DNA from: Chromatiaceae bacterium
Lineage (GTDB): Bacteria > Pseudomonadota > Gammaproteobacteria > Chromatiales > Chromatiaceae
DNA length: 64,000 nucleotides
Reading direction: 5' to 3'
Assembly: GCA_024235215.1 (NCBI GenBank)
Contig: JACKMU010000001.1
Span: 682,001 to 746,000, forward strand
The notes below the pieces were generated by a model, which was not told the origin of the DNA, made no database searches, and worked only from the letters and a program-made list of their open reading frames with translations. The position numbers and the translations under genes were made by a program. Positions 18,207-25,114 of this stretch are shown here, piece after piece (the first letter of the stretch is position 1; every line of letters starts with the position of its first letter).

Positions 18207-18953
18207 CAGTAGCAGTAGACATACCAATTACCCGACACCTCTTGCACAGATCCCGGCGTGCGGTTTTTCCGCATCCGGTACCTCGGTTGTACTCGCTGTC
18301 GCGACGGACAGGCCTTCGCCCGCTTAGCTATTCCCCGCAGTGAGGTTGGCTCGTGTTGCTCCAGCCCGACAGTGTCCGGCACGAGTTTCCTTTGCGAGCT
18401 GCGTACTTCCGTCAAGTCCTTCCCCTTGTAACGGGCTTTCCCCGTCTCTGAGTACTATGCTTGATAAGACACCCCATCGGCTTGTGGCTTGCGCCTACCG
18501 AATCACTCCCGTCCACCGTTTTCCCCCGCGCCCACGCCGTGTCCGGGCTCTTCACCCTTGCTGTGTCCCAACGCTGACAGGTGCTGCGGTTTCCTTCGTC
18601 CGGAGCCTTTGGGGATTCCTGGGTTCCTCGACGTATCTCTTCCTGCATGCCACGGCCTGATGACTCCGCCGGATCTCCACGCCCTGGCCCTCTTTCTTAT
18701 CGGGTGCTTCTGTGTTGCCTTCGGTGTGCGTTAAAACCCTCGGCATCCGGGACTGACTATGTCGAAGCTGTACCAGCACTTCAGGGAGCGCGACCTCCCC
18801 TGCGGCCTGCAAGATTCTCTGTGTACGCTTACCTCATTTCTTTGTTCACCGTTACCGGCTCCGCAATGAGATCAACACACGATACGGGTGGGGGGCTAAC
18901 CCTTTCCCGACGGGGACTTACACCCCGTAAGATACGCCGGGCTTTGCCCAGCG
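18207..18953 (-). mobile_element. ORF-less group II intron, copy 1
   Basis: A ~750-base element read on the minus strand. Its 3' end has a domain V-like hairpin (18250-18282: GGTACCGGATGCGGAAAAAC then CGCACGCCGGGAT) followed by a domain VI-like stem with a bulged A near 18215-18245. Its 5' end begins next to an attC end box at 18954-18960. A short relic of an intron-encoded RT leader is readable (LRGIAKRAK), but the reverse transcriptase itself is missing. It is ~97% identical by eye to copy 2 over the ~360 bases at the 5' end. Exact ends are estimated to within about 10 bases. Confidence 0.68.
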
Positions 18954-19040
18954 CGACAACGCCGCAATAAGCGGCGCGGAGCAGCAACGCTGCGCAGCGT
19001 CCGAGTGAGCGTAGCGAACGACTTGATTGCATTGTTATGT
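18954..19040 (-). repeat. attC-like recombination site A
   Basis: Read on the minus strand: end box ACATAAC (19040-19034), left arm GCAATCAAG, variable middle, right arm CTTATTGC, end box GTTGTCG (18960-18954). The arms pair over eight bases with one unpaired C in the left arm, which is the extrahelical-base layout of integron attC sites (as in VCR and aadA sites). It separates the YefM/YoeB cassette from the intron and methyltransferase. Length ~87 bp. The end box GTTGTCG departs from the GTTRRRY consensus. Confidence 0.65.
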
Positions 19041-19072
19041 GCCTCTATAATACATGTACAATATAATGTACA
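19023..19072 (+). promoter_or_regulatory. Promoter and YefM-type operator
   Basis: -35 TTGATT (19023-19028) and -10 TATAAT (19046-19051) with 17-base spacing. Two TGTACA boxes (19055-19060 and 19067-19072) are 12 bp centre to centre, the arrangement known for YefM-YoeB operators. The -35 hexamer lies inside attC site A, so the cassette's recombination site also supplies part of its promoter. Confidence 0.68.
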
Positions 19073-19094
19073 TTATGATATTTGAGAGGTTCCT

Positions 19095-19346
19095 ATGGAT
19101 GCCATCAGCTACACCGCAGCACGCGCCAACCTAGCGAAAACTATGGAAAAAGTTTGTAATGACCACGATCCGGTAATTATTACCCGGAAAAGAGAATCTC
19201 CAGTGGTAATGATTTCCTTGGAGGACTTCCAGTCCATGGAGGAAACAGCGTATTTACTTCGTTCTCCCGCAAATGCTAGACACCTCCTAGAATCGATTGC
19301 TGAACTTGAAACTGGGAAAGGTACCGAACGTGAGTTACTTGAATGA
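19095..19346 (+). CDS. yefM: YefM-type antitoxin (Phd/YefM family)
   Basis: 83 residues. The N-terminus MDAISYTAARANLAKTMEKV is the DNA-binding, dimerising Phd/YefM fold. The middle PVIITRKRESPVVMISLEDF is the family signature, and the acidic C-terminus wraps the toxin. It neutralises YoeB and, with it, represses its own operon through the TGTACA boxes just upstream. Its stop overlaps the toxin start (ATGA), giving translational coupling. In the array it reads against the attC orientation, as toxin-antitoxin cassettes with their own promoter can. Confidence 0.93.
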   Translation: MDAISYTAARANLAKTMEKVCNDHDPVIITRKRESPVVMISLEDFQSMEETAYLLRSPANARHLLESIAELETGKGTERELLE

Positions 19347-19603
19347 AACTCACTTTTTCTAGCAAAGCATGGGAAAACTATCTGTATTGGCAACAAACAG
19401 ATAAAGCCATGCTTAAACGGATTAATACTTTGATTAAGGATATTCAGCGCGAGCCTTATGAAGGTATTGGCAAACCCGAGCCACTGAAGCACGGTTTGTC
19501 TGGATACTGGTCCCGTCGTATCAACGATGAGCATAGGCTTGTTTATAAAGTTTCCAACGACCATATTTTTATTGCCCAGCTGCGTTATCACTACGAGTAT
19601 TGA
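19343..19603 (+). CDS. yoeB: YoeB-type mRNA interferase toxin
   Basis: 86 residues, full length for the Txe/YoeB family. Visible features are LTFSSKAWENYLYWQQTDKA, KRINTLIKDI, GIGKPEPLKHGLSGYWSRRI, and the C-terminal DEHRLVYKV…LRYHYEY with the conserved basic and Tyr/His catalytic residues. YoeB cleaves mRNA at the ribosomal A site. The stop codon is followed within ~10 bases by the 3' end of the second ORF-less intron. It appears intact. Confidence 0.93.
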   Translation: MKLTFSSKAWENYLYWQQTDKAMLKRINTLIKDIQREPYEGIGKPEPLKHGLSGYWSRRINDEHRLVYKVSNDHIFIAQLRYHYEY

Positions 19604-19959
19604 GCACATCTGCGGTAGGGACGCCCGTTACCGGGCGCCCCCCGCACTTCCCCGGACGTGCAGTTTTCCCGCATCCGGTTCCTCGGTTGCACTCGCTTCC
19701 GCGCGGACCTTCACAGTTACCCGTTCCAAGGCCCAATTGCTATTCCTCTCAGTGAGGTTTGCTCGTGTGATTCCAGCCCGACAGTGTCCGGCACGAGTTT
19801 CCTTTGAGAGCTGCGTGCTTCCGTGGGGTCCTTCGCCTTGTGGCTGGCTTTCCCAACCTCTGACTACTATGCCCCATAAGACACCCCTCGACATTGGTTC
19901 TCGCAAACCTACCTGATCGCTCCCTGCTCCCAGATTCCACCCGAGCCCACGCCGTTTCC

Positions 19960-21311
19960 GATAACGTAAAATTACTTTCGCACATTTTGAGAGGCGGTGG
20001 CCTCTGTGGTTAAGTTGGAATAGCGACATTTCAACGACCACAATCGGAGACCACCACCATGGATAAAGATACCAGAACCCTAAACAAGGTTGTGCAAATA
20101 GATGACCGGCGTATCCAGGATCACCTGGGTGAACTGGTTAGAGGGACTGTGGAGGAGACGCTGAATACGATGCTGGATGCGGAGGCCGATGCACTATGTG
20201 GAGCACAGCGTTATGAGCGCAGTCCGGATCGTATCGATACCCGAGCTGGCAGCTATGAACGGAAGCTCCAGACCAAAGCCGGTGAAGTGAATCTGAAGGT
20301 TCCAAAGCTTCGCCGCCAGACCTTTGAGACAGCGATTATCGAACGCTACCGTCGGCGTGAGGCATCGATCGAAGAGGCGCTGATCGAGATGTACCTGGCC
20401 GGAGTTTCAGTCCGCCGGGTAGAAGACATTACCGAGGCGCTGTGGGGCACGCGAGTCAGCTCAGGCACGGTCAGCAATCTTAACAAAAAGGTCTACAAGC
20501 ACATTGAGGCCTGGCGCAACCGGCCGATCGAAGGGGAGCATCCTTACGTCTATCTGGATGGTATCGTGCTCAAGCGCAGCTGGGCCGGTGAGGTAAAGAA
20601 TGTCTCTGTCCTGGTAGCGATTGGCGTAGGCTCAGACGGCTACAGGCAGGTTCTGGGAGTACAGGAAGGGCATAAGGAGGACAAGTCTGGTTGGAGTAGC
20701 TTTCTTGCTCATATGAAGCAACGCGGTCTCAAGGGTGTCCGGCTGGTAATTTCCGATGCCTGTCTCGGACTGGTGGAGTCTGTAGCGGAATATTATCCGG
20801 AAGCAGACTGGCAACGTTGTGTGGTGCACTTCTACCGCAATGTATTCAGTCATGTGCCGAGTGACAAGGTAAAGCATGTGGCGCTGATGCTGAAAGCAAT
20901 CCATGCTCAGGAGAGCCTGGCAGCAGCGCAAGAGAAGGCGGGCCGAATTGTTGATGAACTCAGAACCATGAGACTGAGGAAGGCGGCGGATCTGGTTGAA
21001 GTCAACATCAATGAAACACTCTGCTACTACCGATATCCTCAGACTCACTGGCTGCGAATAAAAACCAATAATCCACTGGAGCGAATCATGCGAGAGATCA
21101 GAAGACGGACTCGCGTAGTCGGAGCATTTCCAGATGGTAATTCCGCGTTGATGCTGGTTGCGGCGCGCCTCCGGCATATCGCTGGAACAAAATGGGGAAC
21201 CCGTCGATATCTCTCGATGGAAGCGTTAGAAAAACAACCTTTGGAGAAACAAATTACAGCTTAACCAGCGGACCGCCGCCAACCAAAGTGCGAAAGATTA
21301 TTGACACTACC
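19960..21311 (+). mobile_element. IS256-family insertion sequence, 1352 bp
   Basis: The ends are imperfect 24-bp inverted repeats: left GATAACGTAAAATTAC then TTTCGCAC (19960-19983), right 21288-21311, with the outer G-TA--GT and the inner nine bases CTTTCGCAC conserved (16 of 24 match). One transposase gene fills the element. It is flanked by the 8-bp duplication CCGTTTCC and sits inside ORF-less intron copy 2. Intact ends and ORF suggest a recent insertion. Confidence 0.88.
20059..21264 (+). CDS. IS256-family transposase
   Basis: 401 residues, full length. The mutator/IS256 fold is evident: N-terminal LVRGTVEETLNTMLDAEADA and GSYERKLQTKAGEVNLKVPK; the RNase H-like core with DDE candidates in YVYLDGIVLK (D), LVISDACLGL (D) and NNPLERIMREIRRRTRVVGA (E); and the family-typical CVVHFYRNVF motif between them. 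The frame has no breaks and the start ATG has a plausible upstream purine tract (ACCACCACC is weak, GGAGA at ~20045). The protein should be able to move its own IS. Confidence 0.94.
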   Translation: MDKDTRTLNKVVQIDDRRIQDHLGELVRGTVEETLNTMLDAEADALCGAQRYERSPDRIDTRAGSYERKLQTKAGEVNLKVPKLRRQTFETAIIERYRRREASIEEALIEMYLAGVSVRRVEDITEALWGTRVSSGTVSNLNKKVYKHIEAWRNRPIEGEHPYVYLDGIVLKRSWAGEVKNVSVLVAIGVGSDGYRQVLGVQEGHKEDKSGWSSFLAHMKQRGLKGVRLVISDACLGLVESVAEYYPEADWQRCVVHFYRNVFSHVPSDKVKHVALMLKAIHAQESLAAAQEKAGRIVDELRTMRLRKAADLVEVNINETLCYYRYPQTHWLRIKTNNPLERIMREIRRRTRVVGAFPDGNSALMLVAARLRHIAGTKWGTRRYLSMEALEKQPLEKQITA

Positions 21312-21729
21312 CCGTTTCCAGGTTCTTCACCTTTACGTGTCCCAACTCCGCCCGTTTCATCTGTTCACCTCGTATCAGGAGCCTTCGGGGCTTCCTGGGT
21401 TCCTCGACGTATCTCTTCCTGCATGCCACGGCCTGAGGACTCCGCCGGATCTCCACACCCTGGCCCTCTTTCTTATCGGGTGCTTCTGTGTTGCCTTCGG
21501 TGTGCGTTAAAACCCTCGGCATCCGGGACTGACTATGTCGAAGCTGTACCAGCACTTCAGGGAGCGCGACCTCCCCTGCGGCCTGCAAGATTCTCTGTGT
21601 ACGCTTACCTCATTTCTTTGTTCGCCGTTACCGGCTCCGCAATGAGATCAACACGCGATACGGGTGGGGGGCTAACCCTTTCCCGAAGGGGACTTTCACC
21701 CCGTAAGATACGCCGGGCTTCGCCCAGCG

Positions 21730-21843
21730 CGATAACGCCGCAATAAGCGGCATTTGACGGTGCCGTGACTTTGCGGCAGCAAAGGCGCGGCGCTGTCAAA
21801 TGTCCGAGTGAGCGCAGCGAACGACTTGATTGCATTGTTAGGC
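21730..21843 (-). repeat. attC-like recombination site B
   Basis: Minus strand: end box GCCTAAC (21843-21837, perfect RYYYAAC), left arm GCAATCAAG, right arm CTTATTGC, end box GTTATCG (21736-21730). The arms pair with one extrahelical C. The middle contains an extra long imperfect hairpin (21750-21802, ATTTGACGGTGCCG… against …GGCGCTGTCAAAT). Length 114 bp. It follows the ParD/ParE cassette in array order and is immediately followed by intron copy 2. Confidence 0.7.
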
Positions 21844-21847
21844 GCTT

Positions 21848-21873
21848 TTGGTAATATTTGGTAATTATTGGTA
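21848..21873 (+). promoter_or_regulatory. Three TTGGTA boxes at 10-bp spacing upstream of parD
   Basis: TTGGTA at 21848-21853, 21858-21863 and 21868-21873, exactly one helical turn apart and 20 bases before the parD start. This is the layout expected of an autoregulatory ParD operator where ribbon-helix-helix dimers bind the same DNA face. The assignment is inferred from position. Confidence 0.5.
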
Positions 21874-21893
21874 CTTTCTGAGGATTTTCCCCA

Positions 21894-22133
21894 ATGGCAA
21901 AAAACACCAGTGTGAGTTTGGGAGAACATTTCGACCAGTTTATTGCCACCCAACTTTCGAAAGGGCGCTACGGTTCTGCTACAGAGGTTGTTAGAGCAGG
22001 ATTGCGCCTGCTCGAGAACGAAGAGCAGAAACTTGAAACATTGCGCCATTTGATTGCAGAAGGCAGAGCCAGCGGAACCGCTGAGTACAGCTACGAAACT
22101 TTTATGGCTGAACTCGATAACGATTTGAGTTAA
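21894..22133 (+). CDS. parD: ParD-type antitoxin (ribbon-helix-helix)
   Basis: 79 residues. MAKNTSVSLGEHFDQFIATQ followed by LSKGRYGSATEVVRAGLRLL is the classic ParD/CopG-like RHH DNA-binding region; the C-terminal acidic helix (ETFMAELDNDLS) binds the toxin. Its TAA overlaps the ParE start by one base (TAATG). It likely represses its own promoter through the three TTGGTA boxes upstream. It is encoded against the attC orientation inside a small cassette. Confidence 0.92.
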   Translation: MAKNTSVSLGEHFDQFIATQLSKGRYGSATEVVRAGLRLLENEEQKLETLRHLIAEGRASGTAEYSYETFMAELDNDLS

Positions 22134-22435
22134 TGGGTACATTTTCCCTTACTCGCGCTGCTAAGAATGACTTGCGCGGTATAGCCCGTTTTACCGAAGA
22201 ACGTTGGGGAAGAGTACAACGGCGGCATTACCTGAAAGGCTTGGACGATGCCTTTGGAATGCTGGCCGATTCTCCGAAACTTGGTAATCCCTGCGATCAA
22301 ATTGACCCAGGTTTGCGTAAGTACCCTTTTCAAAGTCACGTAATTTTTTACGATCTTCTTTCCGATAACCATATTTTAGTGATCCGTGTTCTTCACAAAA
22401 GTATGGATGTTGATCAGGCAGTTTTTCCCGCCTAA
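22133..22435 (+). CDS. parE: ParE-type toxin (RelE/ParE superfamily)
   Basis: 100 residues. Family signature parts: LTRAAKNDLRGIARFTEERW, QRRHYLKGLDDAFGMLADSP, GLRKYPFQSHVIFYDLLSDN and ILVIRVLHKSMDVDQ. ParE toxins inhibit DNA gyrase. The TAA stop (22433-22435) lies within the attC end box GCCTAAC/GTTAGGC (22430-22436), so the recombination site supplies the stop codon. The reading frame is intact. Confidence 0.92.
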   Translation: MGTFSLTRAAKNDLRGIARFTEERWGRVQRRHYLKGLDDAFGMLADSPKLGNPCDQIDPGLRKYPFQSHVIFYDLLSDNHILVIRVLHKSMDVDQAVFPA

Positions 22436-22502
22436 CGCCGTGCTAACCAGCGCGGAGCAGCGCAGCTGCGGAGCGTCTGAGTGAGCGTAGCGAACGGTGT
22501 TC
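22430..22502 (-). repeat. attC-like site C, distal half (interrupted by the RT intron)
   Basis: Minus strand: interior CGTTCGCTACGCTCACTCAG… closely resembles site A, then GCGCTGGTTAGCACGGC and the end box GTTAGGC (22436-22430), a perfect GTTRRRY. The other end of this site would be GGCTAAC at 24636-24630, on the far side of the RT-encoding intron. Arm pairing between the two halves is weak, so the site may be rearranged rather than simply split. Confidence 0.5.
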
Positions 22503-24575
22503 CGGGTAGAGATAGCCATTACTGGCCATCCCCCCCACAGATCCGTACGTGACCAATTCGGTCATACGGTTCTTCGGTAATCAGGGAGTCACCCTGACGC
22601 ATAACTTTGCTACCCCGCAAGCTGTCAGACATTGTGAATTATCCTGGGTGATGGCAAAGGGTTCACTTCCAGGTAGTCCCGGAAGTCATACCACGGTATC
22701 GCGCTCTTGTGGCTCCTTCGGCTCAACCAATATTTCCAGCCGCTAATCACCAGATGCTTAACCGCTTCCATCGCTCGCATATTGCAGCGTATTCCAAAGT
22801 ACTGAAAGTGTCCGCGCAGTTTCAATGACAACATCTTGTGTTGCCATACCAGCGGTTTGTGCCGGTTGTTCCGGCACCATGTCCGCATCTCCACGATCGC
22901 CCTCCTGACTCCCTTTTTCGCTGTCTTCCGCTTGATTACCCAGTTTCCCTTGCGCGATCTTGCCCAGTAATGGGTGAAGCCAAGAAAATCAAAGGTGGCT
23001 TCTCCCTTACCTTCCACCCTCGTTGGCGAAGGCCTCCTGAACTCGATCCGCTTGCTCTTTTCCGGATGGATGTTCAGCCCATAGCGATTGAACCGCTTGG
23101 GCAGGACTTCCATGATCCGCCGGGCGTCTCCTTCGTCCTCGCAGCCAATGATGAAATCGTCGGCAAATCTGACGAGAAAACAATAACCTTTCATCCGTGG
23201 CTTGACTTCCTTTTCAAACCATCCATCCAATACTTCGTGAAGGTAGATATTCGCCAACTGAGGACTGATCACCCCACCCTGTGGCGTTCCTTTATCGCTG
23301 TAGCTGATTACATCTCCTTCCACTACTCCCGCGTTGAGCCATTTCCCTATCAGCCGCAGCAGGCCTCCGTCATTGACTCGCTGTTTGATAATCTCCTTCA
23401 GCTGTACCCTGTCAATGTTGTCGAAAAATCCACTGATGTCCGCGTCGATCAACCAATTGATACCATGGAACATGCATTGCTCCCGAATCTCCTTCAGCGC
23501 TTGGTGGGCACTGTGTCCGTCTCGAAATCCGTGGGAGAATGGGTAGAAGTCCTGTTCATATACCGCTCCCAATAGCATCGACACCGCTTTCTGGACTATT
23601 TTGTCTTCAAACTCCGTCAGTCCGATTGGCCTTTTCTTCTTCCCCCCGTCCTTATCGATCCATACCCGTTTGATCTTCGGCGCTTCGTATCGACACGCTT
23701 TCAATCTTCCGTGCAGATCAGTCAGGCTTTCCGTCAGGTTCTTCGCATAGTCCTTTGCCGTCCTTCCGCTCACTCCCGGAGCTCCGTCCTTCCTTACTCG
23801 ACGATAGGCCTTATACAGAAAGTCTACGTCCATTCGGTGAGCCAAGGAGACAAATACCTTGGCCGGGTCTCTCTTCGCTTGCTCTGCAATGAGTCGGAGG
23901 TCTGTTGATATGATTGGTGAGTTCTGTGTCTCTCTCATCTTGCTTTCCAACTCAACGTTATGCCCAGCTTCTCCTTCCCTTCAGTGGGTCGCTTGGGTCT
24001 CGCTTCCCCACCTTCCCGGCCACTCTCCTACTACTTGGGCCTTCGGTACTACGATCCGCTAAGACTACCGCTTCACCTTCCCGGGTCGCTTCGCTCCGCG
24101 CTCGCTTCCCGGTACCTCGCCTGTCTCCCAGGGTTCGTCTCTCGTACTGCCGATGGAGACCTCCTCAGTACGCCCAGCCTTCTTCTATTCCGATTGCTGC
24201 TCTCGGATGCTTTGTCACGAGGAGTTGACGGTCCTCTCGAGTTCCCAGGCTTCCCCTTTGTACACATGCCCCGCTCGCAGTCTCCGGTGGTGTCCTGCCG
24301 TTTGCCATGTCACGGGCTGGACGCATGCCTTCCAGAAGCTCAAACCTGTCGGCTTTCCCCATTACCACAATGGGTTATCCATGCTTTCCCTATGGACCAC
24401 AACTATACAATTTTCGGAGATCAGTCACGCGGCCTACGCACTCACTACACCGGGCTCTACACATCACCTCTTGGCGATGCATACCGGTTCATTTCAGTCA
24501 GGGTGGCTATGCCCGACTGGTGGGACTTGTTCGCTTTCGCTCGCTCACCCACTGGGTAACTTCATCTAATTTCAC
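22503..24575 (-). mobile_element. Group II intron with intact reverse transcriptase
   Basis: About 2.07 kb on the minus strand. The 5' end is probably GTGAAATTAG at 24575. The 3' end has a domain V hairpin (22541-22573, GAACCGTATGACCGAATTGG then TCACGTACGGAT) and a domain VI stem (22503-22540) with bulged A. The RT gene lies before domain V, as expected for domain IV. Its 5' sequence is different from the two ORF-less copies, so it is another lineage. It lies within attC-like sequence. End positions are estimates. Confidence 0.78.
22625..23938 (-). CDS. ltrA: Group II intron reverse transcriptase/maturase
   Basis: About 437 residues. RT motifs are visible: GKKKRPIGLTEFEDKIVQKA, DFYPFSHGFRDGHSAHQAL, LIDADISGFFDNID, GTPQGGVISPQLANIYLHEV and the catalytic VRFADDFIIG (~255-264). 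The maturase domain X follows (KHKPLVWQHK, SLKLRGHFQYFGI). No HNH endonuclease domain follows, so it is an En-less type, as in bacterial class C and relatives. ATG 23938 with GGAAAG upstream is preferred to the TTG at 23950. The frame is unbroken, so the intron may be active and could in principle act on the ORF-less copies in trans (inference). Confidence 0.93.
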   Translation of the reverse strand: MRETQNSPIISTDLRLIAEQAKRDPAKVFVSLAHRMDVDFLYKAYRRVRKDGAPGVSGRTAKDYAKNLTESLTDLHGRLKACRYEAPKIKRVWIDKDGGKKKRPIGLTEFEDKIVQKAVSMLLGAVYEQDFYPFSHGFRDGHSAHQALKEIREQCMFHGINWLIDADISGFFDNIDRVQLKEIIKQRVNDGGLLRLIGKWLNAGVVEGDVISYSDKGTPQGGVISPQLANIYLHEVLDGWFEKEVKPRMKGYCFLVRFADDFIIGCEDEGDARRIMEVLPKRFNRYGLNIHPEKSKRIEFRRPSPTRVEGKGEATFDFLGFTHYWARSRKGNWVIKRKTAKKGVRRAIVEMRTWCRNNRHKPLVWQHKMLSLKLRGHFQYFGIRCNMRAMEAVKHLVISGWKYWLSRRSHKSAIPWYDFRDYLEVNPLPSPRIIHNV

Positions 24576-24629
24576 AAACTCCTTTTCGATCCCGAAGATC
24601 TGAATTTAACTCGACACGATGAGCGATTT

Positions 24630-24636
24630 GTTAGCC
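24630..24636 (-). repeat. Candidate proximal end box of attC site C
   Basis: GGCTAAC on the minus strand, 17 bases after the stop of the 70-codon cassette ORF, the usual distance between a cassette gene and its attC. It is followed by ~54 bases of non-intron sequence before the RT intron begins. It differs from RYYYAAC at one position, as does the box at 24974-24980. Confidence 0.4.
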
Positions 24637-24652
24637 TTTCTCCGTAGCTTGT

Positions 24653-24865
24653 TCATGACACCTCTCCTTCGATCATGTACGGCCATGAGAAACCGTGTTT
24701 CCTATGATTTCCTTCAAACAGTTCCCCCATCAGCGGCCTAAAATATTTCCCGCGACCACTGACTTTGCTGTTTTGCAGACTATTTGAGCGTTGCCCCGAT
24801 CGCTGCTCTGGCCTTGTTGAAAATGCTCTTTCCTTCGAAAAGAGTTTTAGCCAATATTCTTTCAT
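24653..24865 (-). CDS. Cassette ORF of unknown function
   Basis: 70 codons from ATG 24865 (GGAAAG upstream), in the sense orientation of the attC array, and ending 17 bases before an attC-like box. The same frame stays open and protein-like upstream (LWFEEIRNLPGQRATINPVV) to a stop near 24965, but has no ATG there; a GTG at 24880 is another possible start. The protein is basic and hydrophilic with no recognised family. It may be a 5'-truncated gene or a true small cassette gene. Confidence 0.4.
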   Translation of the reverse strand: MKEYWLKLFSKERAFSTRPEQRSGQRSNSLQNSKVSGRGKYFRPLMGELFEGNHRKHGFSWPYMIEGEVS

Positions 24866-24973
24866 CCATGCTTTCCGGTACCACAGGATTTATTGTTGCT
24901 CTCTGTCCCGGCAGATTCCGTATTTCTTCAAACCATAATTTGATAAAAGTCGTAGTCTTGATCTAGGAGCCGA

Positions 24974-25081
24974 GGCTAACGTCAAGCATAAGCCGGCGCA
25001 TACTGCGCCTTGACCGTACCTTTAACAAAACTCCGGAACTCAACGGCGCAGAATGCGCTCGGCTTGATGCGCATGTTATGT
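24974..25081 (-). repeat. attC-like recombination site D
   Basis: Minus strand: end box ACATAAC (25081-25075), left arm GCATCAAGCCGAGCGC, right arm GCGCCGGCTTATGC, end box GTTAGCC (24980-24974). The two arms pair over 14 bases with two unpaired bases in the left arm (C and A), the same positions as the extrahelical bases of the aadA-type attC. This is the most convincing site of the set and fixes the array orientation. Length 108 bp. Confidence 0.75.
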
Positions 25082-25114
25082 GAAAAGTTGCGTGTTTACT
25101 GGAAGTTGCGAAAA

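Larger units (their letters stand above)
19952..21319. repeat. 8-bp target-site duplication flanking the IS
   Basis: CCGTTTCC occurs at 19952-19959 and again at 21312-21319, directly abutting both ends of the IS. Eight bases is the usual duplication length for IS256-family elements. Removing the IS and one copy restores continuity with intron copy 1 (…CCCACGCCGT…). Confidence 0.8.
19610..21729 (-). mobile_element. ORF-less group II intron, copy 2, split by an IS256 element
   Basis: Without the inserted IS (19960-21311) and one copy of the target duplication, the element is ~760 bases, the same size as copy 1. The minus-strand 3' end has a domain V-like hairpin (19650-19682: GGAACCGGATGCGGGAAAAC then TGCACGTCCGGGG) and a domain VI-like stem 19615-19645. 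The 5' end starts at the attC B end box (21730-21736). Bases 21350-21729 are ~97% identical to copy 1; the rest is colinear at roughly 75-80% by eye. No reverse transcriptase is present. Confidence 0.66.

Noticed and set aside
18552..18812. 86-codon minus-strand frame (and its twin at 21307-21588)
   Set aside because: Open frame within the structured 5' part of the ORF-less group II introns; duplicated because the intron is duplicated, not because it encodes a protein.
24784..24966. Plus-strand hydrophobic frame of 60 codons
   Set aside because: TTG start and opposite to a cassette frame that is in sense with the attC array; hydrophobicity arises from the antisense reading.
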